Shown: piece by piece, positions 37,668 through 44,990 of the stretch | Layout: every line of letters begins with the position of its first letter | Numbering within the stretch: the first letter of the stretch is position 1 | From: Alphaproteobacteria bacterium HGW-Alphaproteobacteria-18 | GTDB lineage: Bacteria; Pseudomonadota; Alphaproteobacteria; Caulobacterales; Hyphomonadaceae | Direction: 5' to 3' | DNA length: 64,000 bases | NCBI GenBank assembly: GCA_002841155.1 | Contig: PHEH01000005.1 | Location: 308,677 to 372,676 of the forward strand | Program-made: the position numbers and the translations under genes | The notes under the pieces: model-generated | Seen by the model: only the letters and a program-made list of their open reading frames with translations | The model's database searches: none | Told to the model about the DNA's origin: nothing

Positions 37668-38282
37668 ATGCGTAGTGTTCTTGTTTGTGTATCCCTAGGA
37701 CTTCTGGCGGGATGCGCAACTGTTTCGGTAGTACCCGGAGAGGCGACGGTTGAGACCGCCTTGACCCAGAGCCAATCCGCGCTTCGCAAGACCTCTGACG
37801 CCTATTGCGATCACCTCGCCGCCAAAGGCTGGGCTGAGGCTGACAAGGGCCTTGCGGGATTTGCGGACCTTCTGATCCGCGGCCGGAGTGCTTCTGAACA
37901 ACGCGCCCCCGCTTACGCGTCTGATATCGGCGCAGGCTCGCGCGCACCGGTTCTGGTGCTCGCCAAGATTTCTGCTGACAGCGAATCGGCCCGCAAGGGT
38001 CTGGAAAACGTCACCCTTGAAGCGCGTCAGGTGCTGGACCGCTCAAAAAGCGTCACGTCCAACCGGAATGATGTGATCGCCTATGAGCGCGCACTCGTCC
38101 GCGCACAGATGGCTCACCGGAATTTCCTCGAAGCGCTGGAGATCGTGTCTGCCAGGGCGGACATGGACGTGACGCCGATCGAGAATGAGATCGCCGCCTT
38201 CGCCGCCTCCATTGATGAAGCCCGCCGGGTCGCCGATGATCTTGCCGCGCGCTATACCGGTTCTTACGGCGCCGCGTCCTGA
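37668..38282 (+). CDS. Lipoprotein of unknown function
   Basis: 204 residues with an evident type II signal (MRSVLVCVSLGLLAGCATVS, lipobox LAGC). The mature protein is mostly helical (TALTQSQSALRKTSDAYCDHLAAKG, KGLENVTLEARQVLDRSKS, YERALVRAQMAHRNFLEALEIV, AAFAASIDEARRVADDLAARY), suggesting a helical bundle in the periplasm. No family recognised. Its last 19 bp overlap the convergent DUF423 gene. The upstream region has a possible ribosome site GGCGGGTGG. Confidence 0.75.
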   Translation: MRSVLVCVSLGLLAGCATVSVVPGEATVETALTQSQSALRKTSDAYCDHLAAKGWAEADKGLAGFADLLIRGRSASEQRAPAYASDIGAGSRAPVLVLAKISADSESARKGLENVTLEARQVLDRSKSVTSNRNDVIAYERALVRAQMAHRNFLEALEIVSARADMDVTPIENEIAAFAASIDEARRVADDLAARYTGSYGAAS

Positions 38283-38647
38283 GACCGGCGCGCTGAGGCA
38301 AGCCCGCCCCACCCGATCATGATCCAGCCTGCCAGCAGGCCGATGCCGCCCACCGGCGTGATCGCGCCAAACCAGCGCGGCGCGCCCAGCGCCATCGCAT
38401 AGAGCGTCCCGGCAAAGATCACCGCCCCGCCCACGATCAGCCAGCCGCCCGCCGCGATCTTTCCGCCTCTGCCCGAAAGCCCCGCCGCCAGCGCGGCCGC
38501 CGAATGGGTCAGCCCATAGAGCGTTGCCGTCTGCCACCAGGCGCTGCCTTCGTCCGTCAGTGTCCCGTCCAGCGCATGCGCGCCAAACGCGCCGAACGCG
38601 ACAGACAGAAACCCGATCAGGGCAGCAGCAGGGATAAGCCGGTTCAT
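38264..38647 (-). CDS. DUF423 small integral membrane protein
   Basis: 127 residues with four membrane helices; matches the YgdD/YwdK-type DUF423 family: PAAALIGFLSVAFGAFGAHAL, WWQTATLYGLTHSAAALAAGL, GGWLIVGGAVIFAGTLYAMAL, and the conserved ITPVGGIGLLAGWIMIGWG. The function of this family is unknown. I chose ATG 38647 because the first helix starts there; the open frame extends upstream into the 3' end of the next gene. Convergent 19-bp overlap with the lipoprotein gene. Confidence 0.9.
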   Translation of the reverse strand: MNRLIPAAALIGFLSVAFGAFGAHALDGTLTDEGSAWWQTATLYGLTHSAAALAAGLSGRGGKIAAGGWLIVGGAVIFAGTLYAMALGAPRWFGAITPVGGIGLLAGWIMIGWGGLASARRSQDAAP

Positions 38648-38675
38648 GGCAAATTTCGCAATCGATCCGTAACGC

Positions 38676-39092
38676 TCAGCCCTTGCGGGGAAGGGCATAG
38701 GTCACGATAGCGTGGCTCGACGGCTTGTCAGCGTGCTCAATGCGCACATCCACTTCGATGATCGCCAGCGCCTGGCCGATCTTCAGGATCGTCCCCTCGG
38801 CAATCACCACCTTGCCGATGCAGGGCCGCAGAAAGTTGATGTTGAGATTGCTGGTCACCGTCATCGGCTCAAAGCCAGTTAAAGTCATGATCGCCATATA
38901 GGCGGCTGTATCGCAAAGGCTCATCTGCGTCGGGCCGGAGATATAGCCGCCCGGCCGCAGATGCGTCTCGTCGGCTTCCAGCGCGATCACCGCCCGGCCG
39001 GGCTCCATCACCCGCACCTGGTTCTGGGCCCCGCGTCCCGGAAACGCCTTGTCCAGAAATGCATTTGCCTCTTCGGCCGTAAACTTTGTCAT
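38676..39092 (-). CDS. PaaI-type hotdog thioesterase
   Basis: 138 residues, hotdog fold: LRPGGYISGPTQMSLCDTAAYMAIMTLTG at the active-site helix, TVTSNLNINFLRPCIGKVVIAEG and HAIVTYALPRKG. It hydrolyses an acyl-CoA; the substrate is unknown. The start ATG 39092 is fixed by GGGAGGG a few bases upstream. It is 28 bp ahead of the DUF423 gene on the same strand, so they are likely cotranscribed. Second PaaI-like enzyme in the window; the other is at 14044. Confidence 0.87.
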   Translation of the reverse strand: MTKFTAEEANAFLDKAFPGRGAQNQVRVMEPGRAVIALEADETHLRPGGYISGPTQMSLCDTAAYMAIMTLTGFEPMTVTSNLNINFLRPCIGKVVIAEGTILKIGQALAIIEVDVRIEHADKPSSHAIVTYALPRKG

Positions 39093-39195
39093 CGCGCCCT
39101 CCCGTCGCGGCACCGCTTGATCACTGCGACGCCTCGCGCAAACCTACGCCCTGAGACCCGCCCGCCAAGAGGTCACCTTAAGGAAGGACTACCCC

Positions 39196-40308
39196 ATGCT
39201 GACTGCCGGAGACGAATACCCCATCCACCAGACACCCGAACCGGTCGCCTTTTCGGGGTCTGACCGCAATTTCTATGACCGGTATTTCTTCAACGGTTAC
39301 AGCGCCGACGGTAAAACCTTCTTCGCCGCCGCGATGGGCGTCTACCCCCATCTCAACGTCATCGACGGCGCGGTTTCCGTCCTGCGGGACGGCAAACAGT
39401 CCTCGGTCTTCTTCTCCCGCCCGCTCAACATGGAGCGGATGGACACCTTCGTCGGCGGCCTCTCGGTCACCGTGCTCGAACCGCTCAAACGCATCCGCCT
39501 GAAGCTGGAAGAAACCGAAGGCATCGCGCTCGACGTTGAGTTCACCGGCCGCGCCTTCCCGATCGAGGAGCCCCGCTTCACCCGCCGCATCGGCCCGCGC
39601 ATGATGATGGACCTCACCCGCATGACGCAGAATGGCAGCTGGTCGGGCAAGCTGCGCATCGACGGCCAGGAAATCGCCGTGAAGCCAGACGACTTCACCG
39701 GCACGCGCGACCGCAGCTGGGGCGTGCGCCCCATCGGCGCGCCCGATCCCCAGCCGCTCTATCCGCCCATGCCGCCGCAATTCTACTGGATCTGGGTGCC
39801 GACAAACTTTGCCGACATGGCGATGTTCTACCATGTGAACCATGACGAGCATGGCGATAGCTGGAACACGCGCACCTCGATCTGCCCGGACGGCGCGCCC
39901 CAGGGCGCCGGCCTGCATCTCGGCGACGTCAACATGGACGTGCGCTATGCCAAAGGCACCCGCCGCATGGCCACGGCCACTCTCACGGCCAAAGACCCCT
40001 CGGGAAATCCGCATACGGTCGATTACGAGCCCATGGGCACCTTCCTCATGAAAGGCATCGGCTACAATCACGCCAAATTCCGCCACGGCGTCTTCCATGG
40101 CGACCAGCTGGTGACCGCGCGCGAAGATTATGATGTCGCCAAATCCCCTTGGAACGAGATCGAAAACCTCCACATCCAGGAGATCGTCCGTGCCACCCAT
40201 AAAGGCCCCGATGGCAAGGTCTCCGTCGGCGTCGGCGCGTATGAACAGCTTTTCCTCGGCAAGCACGCGCCCAGCGGCTTCAAGGACATCCTCGACGGCG
40301 CAGCCTAA
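39196..40308 (+). CDS. AttH/CrtC-like lipocalin-fold protein of unknown function
   Basis: 370 residues, no signal peptide. The sequence is strand-rich and contains TGTRDRSWGVRPIG, the DRSWGxR motif of the AttH/CrtC (hydroxyneurosporene synthase-like) double-lipocalin fold, and QFYWIWVPTNFADMAMFYHVN. Related proteins include carotenoid and prenyl hydratases and many of unknown role in lipid-degrading actinobacteria and alphaproteobacteria. The function here is not known; a lipophilic substrate is inference from the fold. The start follows TTAAGGAAGGAC. It converges with a GNAT gene, overlapping 4 bp. Confidence 0.72.
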   Translation: MLTAGDEYPIHQTPEPVAFSGSDRNFYDRYFFNGYSADGKTFFAAAMGVYPHLNVIDGAVSVLRDGKQSSVFFSRPLNMERMDTFVGGLSVTVLEPLKRIRLKLEETEGIALDVEFTGRAFPIEEPRFTRRIGPRMMMDLTRMTQNGSWSGKLRIDGQEIAVKPDDFTGTRDRSWGVRPIGAPDPQPLYPPMPPQFYWIWVPTNFADMAMFYHVNHDEHGDSWNTRTSICPDGAPQGAGLHLGDVNMDVRYAKGTRRMATATLTAKDPSGNPHTVDYEPMGTFLMKGIGYNHAKFRHGVFHGDQLVTAREDYDVAKSPWNEIENLHIQEIVRATHKGPDGKVSVGVGAYEQLFLGKHAPSGFKDILDGAA

Positions 40309-40919
40309 ACTACCGCCGTCGTGCGGGGCAGGGGATGGACGGAAAGCGCCTCGCGCAGATCGTCCATCGCCTCGCCCACGCCCATCCCGGCAAGCCGCGC
40401 GGCCACCTCCCGCGCGTCAAAACCGAAGCTCACCACATTCCCGTCCCGGCCGGCGGCTTTTCCGCCAATCGCCTTGAACAGCTTCCGCGCCGGCCCGTTC
40501 TCGGCCAGCGTCTCAGCCGTAAACCGCGTGATCCCGGCGGCCAGCGCGTCATGGACAACCGCCGCCATCAGCAGCCGCGCCAGCCCCTTGCCGTGATGCG
40601 CGTCCAGCACGCCCATCGCCAGATCCGCCTCAGAGGTCGCCCCCCGGCGCACCGCGCGCACAACGCCCATCAGCGGCGCCCCGGCCGTGTCGAGGTCCAG
40701 TGCGCCCCAGGCGATATGGTTAAATCCGTCCACATCCACCAACCGGTCGATCACGGCGTCCGGCAGCGTCGGCGCCCCTGAAAAGAAGCGTAAGTAACGC
40801 GAATGCTCTGAAAACTTTGAGATAATATCCACTTCACGCGCCCGGTCTCTGGGCCCGATCGGGCGCAGATACACATGGTCTCCCGCGTTCAGACGGGTGG
40901 AAAAGCCGCGTCGTGTCAT
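40305..40919 (-). CDS. GNAT-family N-acetyltransferase
   Basis: 204 residues with the GNAT core: HVYLRPIGPRDRAREVDIISKFSEHSRYLRFF at the N-terminus, ATSEADLAMGVLDAHHGKGLARLLMAAVV with the HHGKGLA acetyl-CoA loop, and GITRFTAETLAENGPARKLFKAIG. The N-terminal pattern is like the acetyltransferase domain attached to some acyl-CoA synthetases (Pat type), here as a separate protein. The substrate is unknown. ATG 40919 chosen; the frame is open for another 24 codons. Confidence 0.85.
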   Translation of the reverse strand: MTRRGFSTRLNAGDHVYLRPIGPRDRAREVDIISKFSEHSRYLRFFSGAPTLPDAVIDRLVDVDGFNHIAWGALDLDTAGAPLMGVVRAVRRGATSEADLAMGVLDAHHGKGLARLLMAAVVHDALAAGITRFTAETLAENGPARKLFKAIGGKAAGRDGNVVSFGFDAREVAARLAGMGVGEAMDDLREALSVHPLPRTTAVV

Positions 40920-41040
40920 GCGGAAGATTTGTGCACTGCACCATGACGAAAAAAGGGCCAGCGCGCAGCCTGCGTCATTATGAGCGGTCATTTGCGGAAA
41001 GCGGGCTGTTTTTTGGCGCCGGGCGGGTTAAAGCCCCGCC

Positions 41041-42954
41041 ATGTTGGAAATCAAAAACCTCGATTACCGGGTCGAAGCCCGTCCGCTGTTCGACGGCGCC
41101 TCCGCGCGGGTCGCTGCCGGCTGGAAAGTCGGCCTCATCGGCCGCAATGGCACCGGCAAGTCCACGCTCCTGCGCCTCATCCGCGAGGAAATCGCGTCTC
41201 CCGGCAAGGACAGCCCCATCCGCCTGCAGAATGGCGCCCGCCTCGGCTGGGTCGCCCAGGAAGTCGCCCCCACCGACCAGACGATCCTCGAGGTGGTGCT
41301 GGAGGCAGACGCAGAGCGCCACGCCCTGATGCAGGAATCGGAAACCGCGACCGACCCTGACCGGATCGGCGACATCCACGCCCGCCTGCTCGACATCGAC
41401 GCCTGGACGGCGGAGCCCCGCGCCGCTGAAATCCTCATGGGCCTTGGCTTTACCAACGCAGACCTCTCCCGCGCCACCCGCGAATTCTCCGGCGGCTGGC
41501 GCATGCGCGCCGCCATCGCCGGCGCCCTCTTCGCCCAGCCAGACCTCCTGCTGCTCGACGAGCCGACCAACTATCTCGATCTGGAAGGCGCCGCCTGGCT
41601 CGAAGGCTATCTCCGCCGTTATCCCAACACCGTCCTCATCGTCTCCCACGACCGCGAAATGCTCAACCGTTCGGTCACCCACACGATGGCGCTGGAACAC
41701 CGTAAGCTGATGATCACGCCCGGCGGCTATGATGACTGGCTGAAACTGCGCGCGGCCAAGCTCGCCCAGCTCGAAAGCCAGAAAACCAAGCAGGATAAAG
41801 ACCGCGCCCACCTCCAATCCTTCGTTGACCGGTTCCGCGCCAAGGCCTCCAAGGCCCGCCAGGCGCAATCGCGCATCAAGATGCTGGAGAAGATGCAGGA
41901 AATTTCGATTCCCTTGGAAGAGCGCGCCGCGCCCTTCAATTTCCCCGCGCCCGAAACCATGCTCGCCCCGCCGCTCTTGGAAATCGAAGACGCCTCAATG
42001 GGCTATGGTCCGCAGGCGGTCATTCTCAAGGGCGTGAAACTCCGCATTGATCCCGATGACCGCATCGCCATCATCGGCACAAACGGGCAGGGCAAGACCA
42101 CGCTGGTCAAATCCATTGCCGAGCGCCTGCCGCTTCTGTCGGGCAAACGCCGTATGCCGAAGAAAGTCGAGATCGGCTATTTCTCGCAGGACCAGCTCGA
42201 CGAGCTCAGCATCGGCGACACCGTGCTCGAACACGTCATGCGCGCACTGCCCAAGGATACGCCCGTCGCCAAACAGCGCTCGGTCGCGGCGCAACTCGGC
42301 TTCTCCCATGAGAAAGTCGAAACCAAGGTCGAGAAACTTTCAGGCGGCGAAAAAGTCCGTCTTATTCTGGGCCTCATCGGCCTTGCCCGGCCGCAAGTCC
42401 TGATCCTCGACGAGCCGACCTCGCACTTGGATATCGACAGCCGCGAAGCGCTGATCTATGCGCTCAACGACTTTGCCGGCGCCGTTCTTCTGATCACGCA
42501 CGATGTCTACCTCGCCGAGGCCACCGCCGACCAGCTCTGGCTCGTCAAGGACGGCAAGGTCGCGCCTTACGCCGGCGACCTTTCCGACTACCGCGCCCTC
42601 GTCATGAGTTCAGACCGCGACAAAGGTGGCTCTTCCAAACCCGCCGCCCCAGCCGCCGTGGTCGTCGAAGACCCCGTCGACAAGGCCGAACAACGCCGCC
42701 GCGCCTCCCAGGCCCGCGAGTCGGCTGCCCCGCTGAAGAAAAAAGCCGACGCCGCCGAGAAAGCCTTCGAGAAAGCAAACGGCCGCATAAAGACGATTGA
42801 TCTGGAACTCTCCAAATCTGGCCTCTCGCCCCAGAAGATCACCGAGCTCTCCGTCGAACGTGGAAAACTCGAAGCTGAGGCCGCCAAAGCCGAAACCGAA
42901 TGGCTCGCCGCGCTGGATGCTTATGAGAGCGCTGTAAAAGAGGCGGTGAACTGA
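41041..42954 (+). CDS. ABC-F family ATPase (Uup/EttA-like)
   Basis: 637 residues with two ABC domains and no membrane part, so a ribosome-acting ABC-F protein that relieves stalled or unusual translation states rather than a transporter. First domain: GRNGTGKSTLL, signature EFSGGWRMR, Walker B LLLDEPTNYLD. Second domain: GTNGQGKTTLV, KLSGGEKVRL, LILDEPTSHLD. Between them is the P-site interaction linker (about 240-290, rich in Lys/Arg/Gln). The last 80 residues form a coiled coil (EQRRRASQARESAAPLKKKADAAEKAFEKAN, then KLEAEAAKAETEWLAALDAYESA), as in Uup, which can bind DNA. No close terminator; inverted repeats start 15 bp downstream. Confidence 0.93.
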   Translation: MLEIKNLDYRVEARPLFDGASARVAAGWKVGLIGRNGTGKSTLLRLIREEIASPGKDSPIRLQNGARLGWVAQEVAPTDQTILEVVLEADAERHALMQESETATDPDRIGDIHARLLDIDAWTAEPRAAEILMGLGFTNADLSRATREFSGGWRMRAAIAGALFAQPDLLLLDEPTNYLDLEGAAWLEGYLRRYPNTVLIVSHDREMLNRSVTHTMALEHRKLMITPGGYDDWLKLRAAKLAQLESQKTKQDKDRAHLQSFVDRFRAKASKARQAQSRIKMLEKMQEISIPLEERAAPFNFPAPETMLAPPLLEIEDASMGYGPQAVILKGVKLRIDPDDRIAIIGTNGQGKTTLVKSIAERLPLLSGKRRMPKKVEIGYFSQDQLDELSIGDTVLEHVMRALPKDTPVAKQRSVAAQLGFSHEKVETKVEKLSGGEKVRLILGLIGLARPQVLILDEPTSHLDIDSREALIYALNDFAGAVLLITHDVYLAEATADQLWLVKDGKVAPYAGDLSDYRALVMSSDRDKGGSSKPAAPAAVVVEDPVDKAEQRRRASQARESAAPLKKKADAAEKAFEKANGRIKTIDLELSKSGLSPQKITELSVERGKLEAEAAKAETEWLAALDAYESAVKEAVN

Positions 42955-42970
42955 GACTCTCCCCCCTTCA

Positions 42971-42992
42971 CCCCTCTCCCTAGGGAGAGGGG
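42971..42992. repeat. Palindromic repeat A (perfect 22-bp dyad)
   Basis: CCCCTCTCCCTAGGGAGAGG plus GG is a perfect palindrome directly after the ABC-F gene, followed by GCCGGGGGTGAGGG. Read on the minus strand it gives CCCTCACCCCCGG then the palindrome, the same layout as repeat B at 43066 in the opposite direction. It resembles short dispersed intergenic palindromes common in GC-rich Alphaproteobacteria. It could also act as a hairpin stabilising or ending the ABC-F transcript; there is no T run. Confidence 0.75.
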
Positions 42993-43065
42993 CCGGGGGT
43001 GAGGGCGCGCAACACATCCCTTCAAGGGTCCATTGCGGTAAAGCGCCGTGTCCCCTCATCCCCAA

Positions 43066-43089
43066 CCCCTTCTCCCGAGGGAGAAGGGG
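43066..43089. repeat. Palindromic repeat B (11-bp stems)
   Basis: CCCCTTCTCCC, two bases, GGGAGAAGGGG, preceded by CCCCTCATCCCCAA. It is a diverged inverted copy of repeat A, about 75 bp away. Both share the layout of a pyrimidine-rich lead followed by a C-rich/G-rich palindrome. Confidence 0.75.
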
Positions 43090-43215
43090 CTTGGAGCGTC
43101 TATCCCTCAAATCCTCACCCCCACTCCCTTAAAATCCCCAATCCCCACAACCGCTTATAAGTTTCTTCCCAAAACCTTCCCCACCCCCTCGCCGCGCGGA
43201 CATATACTCCGCTTC

Positions 43216-43617
43216 ATGACGATGCTCGCCGCCCTTCGCAGACATCCAGACTTCGCCGGGTTCTTTGACCTGGTGCACGCCTTTTTCTGGCCGGTTCTGG
43301 CTTGGCAACTCGTGCGCGCGTCAAAGCAGATCGCCGCGCTCGGCTGCGGGGAGTCGCTTGTCCGCGTCCATTGGTGGGGCGGCATCACCATCGCCTACCT
43401 CGGCGACCGCGCCCCTGACCCCTCCGCCTACAGACCCCTCGCGCCCACACGCAAAGCCTGGGACGATCCCTGCTGGTCGACCTCACTCCCGGCAGAGATC
43501 AACACTGATGAAGCGCACAACCTCATCTTCCCCTGCGCCAGCGGGGGAAGTGGCAGGCCGCGCAGCGGACTGACGAAGGGGGCCTGCACGCTCTCCGCCC
43601 ACGCCGACACCTCCTAG
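43216..43617 (+). CDS. Hypothetical protein with a repeat-derived C-terminus
   Basis: 133 residues, no family recognised. Residues 1-95 look like a real conserved protein: LAALRRHPDFAGFFDLVHAFFWPVLAWQLVRASKQI with a hydrophobic membrane-like segment, then ESLVRVHWWGGITIAYLGDRAPDPSAY and WDDPCWSTSLP. After about residue 100 the frame passes through a GC-rich palindromic repeat (43527-43550) and the protein tail (PCASGGSGRPRSGLTKGACT) is simply its translation. So the original stop was probably lost or displaced when the repeat entered. I chose ATG 43216, since the frame upstream of it translates repeat B. Confidence 0.55.
   Translation: MTMLAALRRHPDFAGFFDLVHAFFWPVLAWQLVRASKQIAALGCGESLVRVHWWGGITIAYLGDRAPDPSAYRPLAPTRKAWDDPCWSTSLPAEINTDEAHNLIFPCASGGSGRPRSGLTKGACTLSAHADTS
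43527..43585. repeat. Palindromic repeat inside the 3' end of the hypothetical gene
   Basis: CTTCCCCTGC-N4-GCGGGGGAAG (one mismatch) at 43527-43550, followed by GTGGCAGGCCGCGCAGCGG and ACTGACGAAGGGGGC. This layout, a palindrome of C and G runs followed by a second short dyad and GAAGGGGGC, is that of dispersed intergenic repeats in many Alphaproteobacteria. A related palindrome (CCCCCGC-AA-GCGGGGG) is at 63948. It is unusual in lying inside a reading frame. Confidence 0.6.
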
Positions 43618-43730
43618 CTTTGACCTGATCCCGAATTCAGCCCCACCCACCGGCCAGCGCCCGCTGCGTCCGGTCAAACGTGCTGCCCGAAACGTAAATG
43701 CCCCCCCTCGCAGGATCAAGCGGAGAGCAC

Positions 43731-43767
43731 CCCCACCCCAACCCTCCCCATAGTCATGGGGAGGGGG
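43731..43767 (+). repeat. Left arm of a 37-bp perfect inverted repeat
   Basis: Begins CCCCACCCCAACCCTCCCCA and ends TAGTCATGGGGAGGGGG. It is repeated exactly, in reverse, at 43817-43853. The second half of the arm is itself a dyad (CCTCCCCA, six bases, TGGGGAGG). Together the arms enclose 49 bp. Confidence 0.9.
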
Positions 43768-43816
43768 GGCAGGTTTCGCCCGTCTGAGAGCTTTTCTCTC
43801 CACACAGAACAACAGG

Positions 43817-43853
43817 CCCCCTCCCCATGACTATGGGGAGGGTTGGGGTGGGG
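43817..43853 (-). repeat. Right arm of the 37-bp perfect inverted repeat
   Basis: Exact reverse complement of 43731-43767. The enclosed 49 bp (43768-43816, containing TTTCGCCCGTCTGAGAGC) encode nothing recognisable. The whole 123-bp unit lies between a hypothetical gene and the 3' end of the convergent epimerase gene and could form a long cruciform or RNA hairpin. Confidence 0.9.
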
Positions 43854-43917
43854 CACGGTGAGGTAGGCGTGCCATAAAACCGTCAGGGGTCTCAAATGCG
43901 GTGCAACATACCGGCGT

Positions 43918-44901
43918 TCACCCCCAAAACCCCGCCCCCGGCGGTGCCACCATCCCGTCCGTATACACCAGCCCGCCCTCAATATCGCTCGCCAGCCAGA
44001 GCGGCCCGTCGAGATCGGCCGCGTCGGCCAGCTGCGCCAGCAGCACCGCCGGCGCCATCGACAGCGACCCCGCCACCATACAGCCCACCATCACGCCCAT
44101 CCCCGCGCCCCGCGCCGCGCGCACCATCGCCAGCGCCTCGGTCAGCCCGCCCGCCTTGTCGAGCTTGACGTTCACCGCGTCATAACTCCGCGCCAGCATC
44201 TGGATGTCGGCGCTCGTATGCGCGCTTTCGTCCGCGCAGATCGCCACCGCGCCGGGCCGCCGCATCAGCGCCTCATCCTTCCCGGCCGGGAAGGGCTGCT
44301 CGATCAGCACCACGCCGAGCCTTGCGGCTGATTTCACCAGCCCCGGCAGGTCGCCCTCGCTCAGCCCCTCATTGGCGTCCACGATCAGCCGCGCCTCGGG
44401 CCGCGCTTCATGCACCGCCTTGATCCGCTCAATGCTATCTGACCCGCCCAGTTTCAGCTTCAAGAGCCGCCCCGGCGCCGTCTTCGCAGCCGCGGCCATC
44501 GCATCTGGCGTATCCAGGCTGATCGTCACCGCCGTCTCGACCGGCCCCGGCTCCGGCAATCCCGCCAGTTGCCAGACCGGCGTGCCCGTCTTCTTCGCTT
44601 CCAGATCCCACAGCGCGCAATCCACCGCGCAGCGCGCCGCGCCCGGCTTCATCAGGCCTTGCAACGCGTCCCGGCTGATCCCGGCTTCGATCGCCGCGCG
44701 CATCGCCTCGATCTCTTCGAGTACGCTCTGTACCGTTTCGCCATGCCGTTCATAGGGAACGCTTTCGCCCCGTCCGGCGTTTCCTTCCTCTGAGAGGACA
44801 ACCCGCACCGTCTCCGCGCTGGTCTTCGATCCCCGCGAAATCGCAAAGGCTGCCTTCAGCGGCGAGGAAATGTGAGCGGTTTCAAGCCGGAGATGACCCA
44901 T
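43918..44901 (-). CDS. L-Ala-D/L-Glu (dipeptide) epimerase, enolase superfamily
   Basis: 327 residues of the muconate-lactonising subgroup of the enolase superfamily. Expected catalytic and metal residues are visible: the KxK acid-base pair in RLLKLKLGGSD, metal Asp in LIVDANEGLS, Glu in LIEQPFPAGKDEAL, Asp in AICADESAHT and the second base Lys in AVNVKLDKAGGLTEAL. Such enzymes epimerise Ala-Glu dipeptides released during peptidoglycan recycling. The exact substrate could instead be another dipeptide or N-acylated amino acid. The start 44901 (MGHLRLETAHISSPLK) is complete. It is divergent from the Mla operon. Confidence 0.9.
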   Translation of the reverse strand: MGHLRLETAHISSPLKAAFAISRGSKTSAETVRVVLSEEGNAGRGESVPYERHGETVQSVLEEIEAMRAAIEAGISRDALQGLMKPGAARCAVDCALWDLEAKKTGTPVWQLAGLPEPGPVETAVTISLDTPDAMAAAAKTAPGRLLKLKLGGSDSIERIKAVHEARPEARLIVDANEGLSEGDLPGLVKSAARLGVVLIEQPFPAGKDEALMRRPGAVAICADESAHTSADIQMLARSYDAVNVKLDKAGGLTEALAMVRAARGAGMGVMVGCMVAGSLSMAPAVLLAQLADAADLDGPLWLASDIEGGLVYTDGMVAPPGAGFWG

Positions 44902-44990
44902 AGGTTAATCCTGAAAAGTGAATTGTATTGGATTGGCACACACCGTCCTTAAGCATGTTTTGATAGGAAGGTCAGTCTGGACCCTGAAGA

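Larger units (their letters stand above)
43618..43917. other. Gene-free interval holding the inverted-repeat unit
   Basis: 300 bp without a supportable gene between two convergent genes. Apart from the 37-bp inverted repeat described separately it contains a C run at 43701-43707 and ordinary GC-rich sequence. No terminator with a T run was seen for either flanking gene; the inverted repeat may take that role in both directions. Confidence 0.5.

Noticed and set aside
43048..43215. Upstream extension of the hypothetical gene at 43216
   Set aside because: It translates palindromic repeat B and low-complexity Pro-rich sequence; not protein-like.
42955..43900. CRISPR array
   Set aside because: The repeats are palindromic, inverted and few, without regular spacers.
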